NCBI GenBank assembly: GCA_021808195.1
Contig: JAKBCE010000142.1
Coordinates: forward strand, 1-6,326
Direction: 5' to 3'
Origin: Pseudomonadota bacterium
Lineage (GTDB): Bacteria > Pseudomonadota > Gammaproteobacteria > Steroidobacterales > Steroidobacteraceae
DNA: 6,326 bases
The notes under the pieces are model-generated. The model searched no databases. It was given only the letters and a program-made list of their open reading frames with translations, and had not been told where the DNA came from. This document shows positions 1 to 6,203 of this stretch, in pieces; the stretch's first letter is position 1, and every line of letters starts with the position of its first letter. The translations under genes and the position numbers were made by a program.

Positions 1-65
1 ATGGCGCGGGGCGCAACGCCTCGGACAACGACAGCGTGTACGCCTTGCTTTGGTACGCATTCTGA
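1..65 (+). CDS. 3' end of an upstream gene, possibly an outer-membrane beta-barrel protein (partial)
   Basis: Reading from base 3, an open frame of 20 codons runs into a TGA at 63-65; the 5' part lies outside the window. The visible C-terminus is GAGRNASDNDSVYALLWYAF. Its last residues, VYALLWYAF, mix hydrophobic and aromatic residues and end in Phe, which is the usual signature of the final strand of Gram-negative outer-membrane barrels recognised by the BAM complex. The stop is ten bases before the start of the dihaem cytochrome, so the two genes are probably cotranscribed. Twenty residues are too few to name a family, and the barrel reading is inference. An ATG at base 1 in another frame reads through to the cytochrome, but the stretch it adds does not look like protein. 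Confidence 0.5.
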   Translation, partial: GAGRNASDNDSVYALLWYAF

Positions 66-75
66 GGTGGGAGCC

Positions 76-726
76 ATGAACATGAGCCATACGGTAAGGA
101 TTTGGATGCGTCGGGCAGTGCTGGCCGCTTCGGCCGCGGTGCTCACGGCCGTGAGTGTGCCGAGCGGCGCCCAGGGGGCCCCGACGCCGCCACAGCAGGC
201 CCCGCAGCTGGCGATCGCGGTGTGCGGCACGTGTCACGGGGTCGAGGGCAACAGCATCAACCCGATGTTTCCGCGGTTGGCCGGTCAGAAGGCCTGGTAC
301 ATCGAGCAGCAGCTGAAGCAGTTTCGCGCCGAAACCCGCGGCGATCCGTACGCGGTCGCCTACATGTGGGGGATGGCGAACCAGCTGTCCGATCCGACCA
401 TCGAGGCGCTGGCGAAGTATTTCTCGAGCCAGACAGCCGGTCCCGGCACGCCGCATCCGGAGGCGATCATCGCGCGGGGACGATCGATCTACGAGAACGG
501 GATTCCCACCCAGGGAGTGCCTGCCTGCGCAGCATGTCATGGACCGCAGGCACTCGGCAGCGCGCAGTTCCCGCGTCTGGCGGGCCAGCATGCCGAGTAC
601 ATCCTGAAGCAGCTGCAGTCCTTCCAAAGTAACATGCGCAACGTCGCGATCATGCACGGTGTTGCCCAGACTCTGCACGGCTCGCAGATGCGTGCAGTGG
701 CCGATTATCTCGAGTCGTTGCCTTAA
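76..726 (+). CDS. Secreted dihaem cytochrome c, cytochrome c4-type
   Basis: Predicted protein of 216 aa, a periplasmic electron carrier. An N-terminal signal peptide (basic residues to about 13, hydrophobic 14-28, cleavage probably near the AQG/A at 32-35) precedes two homologous class I c-type haem domains. Haem 1 is attached at CGTCH (Cys50, Cys53, His54) and haem 2 at CAACH (Cys151, Cys154, His155). Each domain repeats FPRLAGQ (65-71 and 165-171) followed by an aromatic/Gln-rich helix. Aligning the repeats puts the likely distal Met ligands at Met97 and Met193. Two domains, PRLAGQ motifs and about 190 mature residues fit the cytochrome c4 family, which usually shuttles electrons to terminal oxidases or reductases. 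The start at 76 is chosen because GAGGTGGGAG at 64-73 is a good ribosome site and the signal peptide follows; ATG 82 is an equally possible start. A longer frame reaches base 1 but adds residues unlike a signal peptide. The partner of this particular copy is not known. Confidence 0.9.
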   Translation: MNMSHTVRIWMRRAVLAASAAVLTAVSVPSGAQGAPTPPQQAPQLAIAVCGTCHGVEGNSINPMFPRLAGQKAWYIEQQLKQFRAETRGDPYAVAYMWGMANQLSDPTIEALAKYFSSQTAGPGTPHPEAIIARGRSIYENGIPTQGVPACAACHGPQALGSAQFPRLAGQHAEYILKQLQSFQSNMRNVAIMHGVAQTLHGSQMRAVADYLESLP

Positions 727-770
727 GTCGTTGAATCGACCGCCGCCGCCTCGGCGGACGGCGACTGATC

Positions 771-820
771 GGGGTTTGCCGCCTCCCCCCTTCGGCGGTA
801 AACCCCGTCCTTTTTTTCTT
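771..820 (+). terminator. Rho-independent terminator after the cytochrome gene
   Basis: Positions 771-783 (GGGGTTTGCCGCC) pair with 794-806 (GGCGGTAAACCCC) as a 13-bp stem with a single G-U wobble and a 10-nt C-rich loop. Seven T residues follow at 811-817. This is a strong intrinsic terminator for + strand transcription, 45 nt past the cytochrome stop. A smaller hairpin, 743-748 with 752-757 (CCGCCG/CGGCGG, 3-nt loop), lies just before it. On the - strand the hairpin is not followed by a T run, so it should not terminate the small gene at 843-1073 in the same way. Confidence 0.9.
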
Positions 821-842
821 CGGCGGTGAGACGCCGATCGCC

Positions 843-1073
843 TCAGTCCGTCTCCCCGCACGCCCCGCGCGCGATCTCCTCGAGCCAGTGACGGATCTCC
901 TGCGCACTGCAGGCGCCCTGTGCGTGCAGCGTGGCGAGCAGCCCCTGAAGATGCACCGCGAGTGCAGCAGCGACGGCCCGCGGCGGGTGATGCGAGAGCA
1001 GTCCGGTAGTCTCGTCGAGAGCTTCGATACAGGCCTCGATCGCCGCAGCTTCGCTGCAGGGCACCGTGTTCAT
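843..1073 (-). CDS. Small protein of unknown function divergent from the T4SS operon
   Basis: Predicted protein of 76 aa, starting MNTVPCSEAAAIEACIEALD and ending ACGETD. I do not recognise a family. It appears to be mostly alpha-helical: an acidic Ala-rich helix (about 8-21), a short break at HHPPR (28-32), a hydrophobic helix AVAAALAVHLQGLLATLHA (33-51), and a third amphipathic helix QEIRHWLEEIAR (58-69). Four Cys (6, 15, 55, 72) are spread through it; there is no signal peptide and no clear membrane segment. The start is supported by GGGGGA on the - strand (1083-1088), nine bases upstream. The reading frame stays open far beyond this ATG, but that part is Arg/Pro/His-rich antisense to virB2 and virB3 and is not believable. 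The protein composition here looks more natural than in the overlapping + strand frame (888-1202). It could be a small regulator or accessory protein of the secretion locus, but only its position suggests that. Confidence 0.6.
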   Translation of the reverse strand: MNTVPCSEAAAIEACIEALDETTGLLSHHPPRAVAAALAVHLQGLLATLHAQGACSAQEIRHWLEEIARGACGETD

Positions 1074-1250
1074 GGTGTGCAATCCCCCGTGATGCGATAT
1101 CGGCGGAGCATATCCGTGTCCGGGCCGATGGCGCCGGTGCGGCGCGCATTTGTGCATCAACACGCAGGCAAACGGAAGTCCATGCACGTCGCACCTGTCT
1201 AGACTGATCCGTGCGCCGATAGGGCGCTCAGCTCCAGCGGGACACCGGCG
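1074..1250. promoter_or_regulatory. Divergent intergenic region upstream of virB2
   Basis: This 177-bp gap separates the - strand small gene from virB2 and should contain the promoter of the secretion operon, because a terminator (771-820) and an oppositely oriented gene lie upstream. I see no convincing sigma70 -35/-10 pair on either strand. The best + strand -10-like element is TAGACT at 1200-1205, without a matching -35. Two weak dyads are present: GATAT/ATATC at 1096-1100 and 1110-1114, and GTGCAT/ATGCAC at 1152-1157 and 1182-1187, whose half-sites begin exactly 30 bases apart. They could be operator half-sites, but short matches of this kind occur by chance. The region holds no other gene that I can support. 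Confidence 0.45.
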
Positions 1251-1625
1251 ATGAAAATCACCCAGTCGCTGCGCTCGGCTGCCGCTCGTGCAGTCAGAGT
1301 CCATCCCTTGCGCATCGCTCCGGCGCCAGATCTGTTGCATATCTCGGCACGGACGTGGGCGCGGGTATTTCTCACCGGTGCCATGGCGCTGCCGGCGCTC
1401 GCGGTGGCGCAATCTTCGCCGTTTCTCACTGGCGCCACCGCGCTCGAGAGCAACATCCTGGCGTGGCTCACGCCGATCGCGGTCATTCTCGTGATGGTGC
1501 TCGGGGCCATGGCGATGGCGAACCGGATCTCCTGGGGTTGGTGCATCGGCGCCATTCTCGGGATTGCCATCGCGTTCGGCGCCCCGCAAATCGTCGGTTG
1601 GGTGCGCGGGATGTTCGGCGTCTGA
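1251..1625 (+). CDS. virB2: VirB2 family major pilin precursor of a type IV secretion system
   Basis: Predicted prepilin of 124 aa, the subunit polymerised into the T-pilus or conjugative pilus. A basic leader (1-38) and hydrophobic stretch (about 39-50) end in ALAVA/QSS, giving a likely signal peptidase cut after Ala53 and a mature pilin of about 71 aa. The mature part has two membrane helices (about 69-90 and 96-117) joined by a short basic/aromatic loop with NRISWGW, the two-helix hairpin typical of VirB2/TrbC pilins. A long leader is normal here: Agrobacterium VirB2 is of similar size with a leader of nearly 50 residues. GCGGGA at 1237-1242 is a plausible ribosome site eight bases before ATG. 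It is the first gene of the operon and is followed 12 nt later by virB3, the usual partner. Family identification rests on architecture and gene order more than on sequence identity, which is low among VirB2 proteins. Confidence 0.85.
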   Translation: MKITQSLRSAAARAVRVHPLRIAPAPDLLHISARTWARVFLTGAMALPALAVAQSSPFLTGATALESNILAWLTPIAVILVMVLGAMAMANRISWGWCIGAILGIAIAFGAPQIVGWVRGMFGV

Positions 1626-1637
1626 GGGCGTGAGCAC

Positions 1638-2027
1638 ATGAACCTGCGCAACCCCCCGCTGTGTGCCGATCCACTGTTCCTCGGCGCGACCCGTCCGCCG
1701 ATGCGCTGGGGCGTCACGTACAGCGCGCTGCTGTTTAATCTCGTCTTCACGCTCGAGGCATTCCTGGTCACCCGCAATCTTCTGACGCTGCTGCTCGCGC
1801 TGCCGATCCATGCCCTGAGCGCTCTGCTGTGCGCCCGCGATGCGCGCTATTTCGATCTGCTGCTGCTCGCGGTGCGAACCGGTCTGCCGGCAACGCTCGG
1901 TAACCGGTGGGTCTGGGGCGCTTCGAGCTACTCGCCGCTCGTGCTCGATCTGCCGGATCGGGCCGGGCGGCGGCGCCGGACGGCCGCGTGCTGGTGCGGC
2001 GCGTCCCGGGAGCGACTTACATGGTGA
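1638..2027 (+). CDS. virB3: VirB3 family inner-membrane protein of a type IV secretion system
   Basis: Predicted protein of 129 aa, a small inner-membrane component that assembles with VirB4 and is needed for pilus biogenesis. The family signature is clear: DPLFLGATRPPMRWGVTYSA (11-30), two closely spaced hydrophobic segments (about 29-45 and 47-65), a charged CARDARYFDLL stretch (65-75), and a C-terminal WGASSYSP (93-100) as in VirB3 proteins generally. The conserved part ends near residue 100; the last 21 residues (Arg-run, CWC, LTW) are unlike the family and look like out-of-frame coding. GAGGG at 1624-1628 serves as ribosome site. The gene overlaps virB4 by 7 nt (ATGGTGA), which suggests translational coupling. 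The odd tail may mean that the real end differs, or that a single-base change separates this frame from the virB4 frame. Confidence 0.88.
   Translation: MNLRNPPLCADPLFLGATRPPMRWGVTYSALLFNLVFTLEAFLVTRNLLTLLLALPIHALSALLCARDARYFDLLLLAVRTGLPATLGNRWVWGASSYSPLVLDLPDRAGRRRRTAACWCGASRERLTW
2008..2012 (+). promoter_or_regulatory. Ribosome binding site that decides the virB4 start
   Basis: GGGAG lies eight bases before ATG 2021, inside the end of virB3. The virB4 frame is open upstream to an ATG at 1907, but that start would overlap virB3 by 121 nt, whereas 2021 gives a protein beginning just before the family's conserved LERHIPY segment. Confidence 0.6.
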
Positions 2028-4447
2028 GGCGCTCGGCGAGTGCCCTGCGGCGCGAGATCGGACTCGAGCGCCACATTCCTTACCGAGCCCACGTGGCGAG
2101 CGCCGTGCTGAGGACTCGCGACGGCGACTATCTGCAGGTCTTGCGACTCGGCGGGCACAGCTTCGAGAGTGCGGACCCAGAACAGGTCAACGGATGGCAC
2201 GAGCGTCTGAACGTGCTGTGGCGCAACCTCGCCGAACCGGGCGTGGCGCTCTGGACCCACGTGGTGCGCCGCCGCGCGCCCCTGGCGCAGCGTGCGGATG
2301 CGCCGGTGCAGTTCGCCGGCCGGCTGCTTAAGCGGTATCTGCAGCGCCTAAGCGCCGAGCGACTGATGGTGAACGAGCTCTATGTGTCGGTGCTCTACCG
2401 ACCGGCACCGGGTCGTGCGCAGCGTGTGCTGGCCCGGGTGCTCGAGCGGACGCGACCGGCCGATCGGGCGCAGGAACTCGCCGGTGCGCTGGAAGTCTGC
2501 GCGCGTCTGGCGCGCACATTGTGTGCATCGCTGTCGCGCTACGAGCCGCACCTGCTGAGCTGCTACCGTGAGGCAGACCGCTGGTACTCCGAACCGCTCG
2601 AATTTCTCACCCTGCTGATCGACGGGGAGCGCCGGCGCGTGCCGCTGCCGCTCGGTCCGCTCGATGCCGCGCTCGGGACGTCGCGGGTGTTCTTCGGCAA
2701 CGAACTCATCGAATACCGGTTGCTCTGTGCAAGCCGTGTCGGGGCGATGCTCGGCATCAAGGAATACCCGACCCCGAGCGTGCCGGGCATGCTCGATGCG
2801 CTCCTCGCCGCGCCGTTCGCCTTCGTCCTCACCCAATCGTTCGTGTTCCTGTCGAAGGCGAGCGGCCAACAGCTGCTCAGCCGGCAAATCAACCGAATGG
2901 CGAACGTGGGAGATTTTGCCCGCTCGCAGGCCGAGGAACTCACGGAGGCGCTCGATGCGCTGACCAGCAATGAGTTCGTCATGGGCGAGCATCACTTCTC
3001 GCTGCAGGTCCTCGCCGATCTCGAGGCACCGTCCGGCGAGCAACGCCTCGAGGCGTTCAATCAGCAGCTCGCCCGGGCCCGAACGCTGCTCGCCGATACC
3101 GGCATGACCGTGGCCCGGGAGGACTTGGGCCTCGAGGCGGCGTTCTGGGCGCAGCTGCCCGGAAATTTCGCGCTTCGGCCGCGGGTGGCCCCGATCACGT
3201 CCCGGAACTTCTGCGCGCTTGCGCCGTTTCACAATTTCCCGGCCGGCCGCGCCACCGGCAATCACTGGGGCGAGTCGCTCGCGATTCTGCAGACGCGGGC
3301 GCGCTCGGCGTTTCACTTCTCACTGCATGCGGCGGCCGGCGAGGGTGCCCGGCGCGATACCGGGCACACCTTCATCTGCGGACCGACCGGCTCGGGCAAA
3401 ACGGCGCTGATCGGCTTTCTCGTCACGCTGCTGACGCGTCAGGACGCCACGCAGGTGATCCTCGATAAGGATCGTGGCCTGGAAATTCTGGTGCGCGCGC
3501 TCGGTGGCACGTACCTGCCGCTGCGCAGCGGTGCACCGAGCGGGTTCAACCCGCTGCAGTTGCCGCCCACCGCCGCCAATGTGCAGTTTCTGCACGAGTG
3601 GCTCGAACTGCTCGTCCGAGCGCCGCTCGGTGCGGCGCTCTCGGTGCGTGAGCTCGGTGACCTCGATCAGGCGTTGCGCGGCACGCTCGCGCTCGATCCG
3701 CCGGCCCGGCGGCTCTCGCGACTGCTGGAATTTCTGGACGCCACCGAGCCGGAGGGCGTGCACGGCCGGCTCGCACGCTGGTGCGAGAGTGCCGGCGGGG
3801 AGTATGCGTGGGTGTTCGACAATCCGGTCGATCAGATCGCCGCGCAGCTCGCAGGCGCGCGGCTGTTCGGCTTCGACATCACCGAGTTTCTGGATCAGGA
3901 GCGCTGCCGGGTGCCGATTTCGCTGTACCTGCTGCACCTGGTGCGCGGGCTGCTCGACGGGCGGCGCGTGGTGTGCTGGCTCGATGAGTTCTGGCGGCTC
4001 ATCGAGGATCCGGTATTCGAGAAATTCGCCAAGGACGGACCGAAGACCTGGCGCAAGCTCAACGGCGTGATGGTGCTCGCGACACAGAGCGCGAGCGACG
4101 TGCTCGCCAGCCGCATCAGCCGCACGATCATCGAGCAGACCCCGACGAAGATTTTCTTTCCGAACCCGAGCGCCTTCGGCGAGGAGCTGCTCGAGGGGTT
4201 CGCGCTGTCGGGGCGGGAGTTCGCGCTGATCAAGGACGAACTCGCCCCGGGGGCGCGCGCCTTTCTCATCAAGCAGGGCACTCAGAGCGTGGTGTGCCGG
4301 CTCGAGCTCACGGGCCTCGAGGCGGAAATGCAGGTGCTTTCGGCCCGGGCCGGTGGACTGCGCCGTCTCGATGCGTTGCTGCGCGAGCGCGGCGCGGCAC
4401 CGGAGGCGTGGCTCGAGGCATTCCTCGCTCAACCCGACACCGAGTGA
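2021..4447 (+). CDS. virB4: VirB4 family ATPase of a type IV secretion system
   Basis: Predicted protein of 808 aa, the usual VirB4 length. It is the cytoplasmic/inner-membrane AAA-like ATPase that powers pilus assembly and substrate transfer and contacts VirB3, VirB6, VirB8 and VirB10. The N-terminal half carries the CagE/TrbE/VirB-type domain, starting with LERHIPYRAHV and DGDYLQVL. The C-terminal half is the RecA-like motor: Walker A GPTGSGKT at 454-461, the family motif GFNPLQLP at 508-515, Walker B VVCWLDEFW with Asp655 and Glu656, then VLATQSASD (Gln689) and PTKIFFPNP, both well kept in VirB4 proteins. No catalytic residue is missing and there is no internal stop or frameshift. It overlaps virB3 by 7 nt and is followed 17 nt later by virB5. 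The related TrbE and conjugative TraC ATPases share these motifs, but the order virB2-3-4-5-6 makes VirB4 the right name. Confidence 0.97.
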   Translation: MVRRSASALRREIGLERHIPYRAHVASAVLRTRDGDYLQVLRLGGHSFESADPEQVNGWHERLNVLWRNLAEPGVALWTHVVRRRAPLAQRADAPVQFAGRLLKRYLQRLSAERLMVNELYVSVLYRPAPGRAQRVLARVLERTRPADRAQELAGALEVCARLARTLCASLSRYEPHLLSCYREADRWYSEPLEFLTLLIDGERRRVPLPLGPLDAALGTSRVFFGNELIEYRLLCASRVGAMLGIKEYPTPSVPGMLDALLAAPFAFVLTQSFVFLSKASGQQLLSRQINRMANVGDFARSQAEELTEALDALTSNEFVMGEHHFSLQVLADLEAPSGEQRLEAFNQQLARARTLLADTGMTVAREDLGLEAAFWAQLPGNFALRPRVAPITSRNFCALAPFHNFPAGRATGNHWGESLAILQTRARSAFHFSLHAAAGEGARRDTGHTFICGPTGSGKTALIGFLVTLLTRQDATQVILDKDRGLEILVRALGGTYLPLRSGAPSGFNPLQLPPTAANVQFLHEWLELLVRAPLGAALSVRELGDLDQALRGTLALDPPARRLSRLLEFLDATEPEGVHGRLARWCESAGGEYAWVFDNPVDQIAAQLAGARLFGFDITEFLDQERCRVPISLYLLHLVRGLLDGRRVVCWLDEFWRLIEDPVFEKFAKDGPKTWRKLNGVMVLATQSASDVLASRISRTIIEQTPTKIFFPNPSAFGEELLEGFALSGREFALIKDELAPGARAFLIKQGTQSVVCRLELTGLEAEMQVLSARAGGLRRLDALLRERGAAPEAWLEAFLAQPDTE

Positions 4448-4464
4448 CCGAACGGAGCAGTGCC

Positions 4465-5166
4465 ATGAGAGCGATACTGGTTGCCTGGGGACTTCTGTTC
4501 ATTGCGGTCGCGCCGGCGGCACGCGCCCAGTGGGCGGTGATCGACGTGGCGGCCGTAGCGCGCCTGAGCGCGGAGCTGCAGACGCTCGATCAATCGTTGA
4601 CCACTCAACAGCAGGAGTTCGGCGCCGCCGAGGCCGAGTTGCGTGGCATGAGCGGCACGCGCGGCATGCAGGATCTGCTCGGTGGCATCCGCCGCAATTA
4701 CCTGCCGGAGAACTGGGCGCAACTGCGCGCTGCGGCCGACGGCAGCCCCGGCAGCTACCCGAATCTCTCCGCTGCGGTGCGCGGCGCGATGGCCGCACAC
4801 GCCTATCTCAGTTCCGGGCAGCTTCAGACCCTCTCGCCGAGCGCCCGACAGCAACTCGTTGCCAACCGGCGCACCGCCGCACTGCTCGAAGCGCTTTCAG
4901 CGTCTGCGCTCAGCGACGCCAGCGCCAGGTTTTCGGGGTTGCAGCAGCTGATTGCGACGATCGGCACGGCGCGCGACCAGAAGTCGATTCTCGACCTCAC
5001 GGCGCGCATCGGCGCGGAGCAGACCATGCTCGAGAACGAGCAGACCAAGCTGCGCGTACTGTTCGCGGCCGCTGAAGCGCAGCGTTGGATCGATCACGAG
5101 CGTGAGCGCGAGGCGGCCATCGCCGCGCAGGGCAACTTCGCCACACGGTTTCGTCCGACGCCCTGA
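4465..5166 (+). CDS. virB5: VirB5 family minor pilin / T4SS periplasmic protein
   Basis: Predicted protein of 233 aa, exported to the periplasm and in known systems found at the pilus tip, where it aids assembly and contact with target cells. A signal peptide (MRAILVAWGLLFIAVAPAARA) is probably cut after Ala21, leaving QWAVIDVAAVARL, a typical VirB5 N-terminus. A heptad-rich helix follows (30-61), then RGMQDLLGGIRRNYLPENWAQL (66-87), the most recognisable VirB5 segment, a variable Ala-rich middle (about 100-160), and a long C-terminal helix with DQKSILDLTARIGAEQTMLENEQTKL (171-196). GGAG at 4454-4457, seven bases before ATG, fixes the start; the frame is open upstream into the end of virB4 but that stretch is not protein-like. 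It ends 39 nt before virB6. The GC-rich third positions continue past the stop in another frame, which may hint at a lost or shifted C-terminus. Sequence identity within this family is low, so the call depends on motif and order. Confidence 0.88.
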   Translation: MRAILVAWGLLFIAVAPAARAQWAVIDVAAVARLSAELQTLDQSLTTQQQEFGAAEAELRGMSGTRGMQDLLGGIRRNYLPENWAQLRAAADGSPGSYPNLSAAVRGAMAAHAYLSSGQLQTLSPSARQQLVANRRTAALLEALSASALSDASARFSGLQQLIATIGTARDQKSILDLTARIGAEQTMLENEQTKLRVLFAAAEAQRWIDHEREREAAIAAQGNFATRFRPTP

Positions 5167-5205
5167 GGGCGGCTGGCAGGTCACGGTCAGCACGGGGCAG
5201 CGGTC

Positions 5206-6171
5206 ATGGGATTTTTTGCCACTTTCTGGACCTGGCTGAATGGTGCGCTCGCGAGCTACATCGGCGCGACCACGGCGCGCGTGGCGATGCTCCTGGAGCC
5301 CGCGCTCGTTGCCCTCGGCACCGTCTATGTCACCGGTTGGGGGTATCTGCTGCTCAGCGGACGGATCCGCGAGCCGCTCGGCGATGGCTTGCGCCGCATC
5401 GCCATTCTGGCGCTCGTGCTCGGTGTCGGCGTGCATCTGTGGCTGTACAACACGCTGATCGTCGACACCTTCTACCGGGCACCGGCCCAGTTCGCCGCAC
5501 AGGTCATCGGAGCGGCGTACCCGGTGCAGACGCTCGATGCGATCTGGAACGCCGGCGGGGCGGTCGCGGGCCGGCTGTTCGATCAGGGCAGTGTCTGGCG
5601 CGGCGATCTGGGCTTCTATCTGGCTGGCGCGGTGGTCTGGGTGCTGGTCGGGCTGCTGTGCGTGTACACGATGTTCCTGCTGGCGCTCTCGAGCGTCGCG
5701 CTCTCGGTGCTGCTCGCGCTCGGTCCTCTGTTCATCGTGACGCTGCTGTTCGACGGCACGCGGCGACTGTTCATGGCGTGGTTGGCGCAACTGACCAATT
5801 ACGCGCTGATCAGCATCCTCACCGTCATGGTCGCAGCACTCCTGCTGCACCTGGTGCAGCGCTATGCGGCCCAGACTGCGGCGCTCGGCACCGCAATCGA
5901 CACGGTCGATGCGCTCGATTTTCTGCTCGCGACGGTCCTGGTGTTCCTGTTCATGCGCCAGGTGATGCCGATCGCCGCGGGGCTGTCCGGCGGTATTGCG
6001 CTCAGTACCTTTGGACTGATGAGCCGGACGATGCGCACTGCGGCCAGCCCGTTCGTGGCTGGTGCAAGTTACGTCGCCCCCGTGGCGAGCGGCGCCGTCG
6101 TGGCGCTGAGCGCTGCAGCGCGGTCGCGGTTGCGCCGCCGTGAGGCGGCACAGTCCGGCGAGTCGCAGTGA
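5206..6171 (+). CDS. virB6: VirB6/TrbL family polytopic inner-membrane channel protein
   Basis: Predicted protein of 321 aa, a multi-spanning inner-membrane component through which the substrate passes on its way to the periplasmic channel. About six membrane segments are visible at roughly 30-50, 64-86, 138-158, 161-182, 194-216 and 237-256. Between the second and third lies a polar periplasmic loop (about 87-135), which in Agrobacterium VirB6 contacts the substrate. The family core LGPLFIVTLLFDGTRRLFMAWLAQLTNYAL (172-201, given in parts: LGPLFI at 172-177, TRRLF at 185-189, NYAL at 198-201) is well kept. The tail from about 300 is Ala/Arg-rich and basic, fitting a cytoplasmic end. ATG 5206 is the first start in the frame after the virB5 stop. 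The ribosome site is weak (GGGGCAG at 5194-5200), so translation may depend on virB5. It is followed 32 nt later by the lipoprotein gene. Confidence 0.93.
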   Translation: MGFFATFWTWLNGALASYIGATTARVAMLLEPALVALGTVYVTGWGYLLLSGRIREPLGDGLRRIAILALVLGVGVHLWLYNTLIVDTFYRAPAQFAAQVIGAAYPVQTLDAIWNAGGAVAGRLFDQGSVWRGDLGFYLAGAVVWVLVGLLCVYTMFLLALSSVALSVLLALGPLFIVTLLFDGTRRLFMAWLAQLTNYALISILTVMVAALLLHLVQRYAAQTAALGTAIDTVDALDFLLATVLVFLFMRQVMPIAAGLSGGIALSTFGLMSRTMRTAASPFVAGASYVAPVASGAVVALSAAARSRLRRREAAQSGESQ

Positions 6172-6193
6172 ACGGTGCAGATCAGGGCTTTGC

Positions 6194-6198
6194 GGAGG
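6194..6198 (+). promoter_or_regulatory. Ribosome binding site that decides the lipoprotein start
   Basis: GGAGG lies five bases before ATG 6204. An in-frame GTG at 6168 overlaps the virB6 stop, but using it would put 12 polar residues ahead of the lipoprotein signal and it has no comparable site upstream. Confidence 0.6.
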
Positions 6199-6203
6199 CG
6201 CTC

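Noticed and set aside
1..75. ATG at base 1 as the start of the cytochrome gene
   Set aside because: The added 25 residues (Thr/Cys-rich) do not form a signal peptide, they overlap the end of the upstream gene, and a ribosome site plus signal peptide fit ATG 76 or 82.
771..820. Terminator acting in both directions
   Set aside because: On the - strand the hairpin is not followed by a T run; the T tract lies only on the + side.
888..1202. + strand frame of 104 codons opposite the small gene
   Set aside because: No ribosome site, Arg/Ser/His-rich composition and no domain-like pattern; the opposite strand gives a more natural protein.
1251..1409. Unusually long leader of VirB2 as an anomaly
   Set aside because: Long basic leaders of about 50 residues are known in VirB2 prepilins such as that of Agrobacterium, so this is normal for the family.
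1074..1811. Extension of the small - strand gene up to 1811
   Set aside because: The extra part is low-complexity Arg/His/Pro sequence antisense to virB2 and virB3; the ATG at 1073 has a ribosome site and the frame becomes protein-like only there.
2348..5850. Long open frames on the - strand (2348-3316, 3320-4432, 4897-5850)
   Set aside because: They are antisense to virB4, virB5 and virB6 and read as Arg/Glu/His/Gln-rich sequence, the usual mirror of a high-GC gene; the + strand products carry clear motifs.
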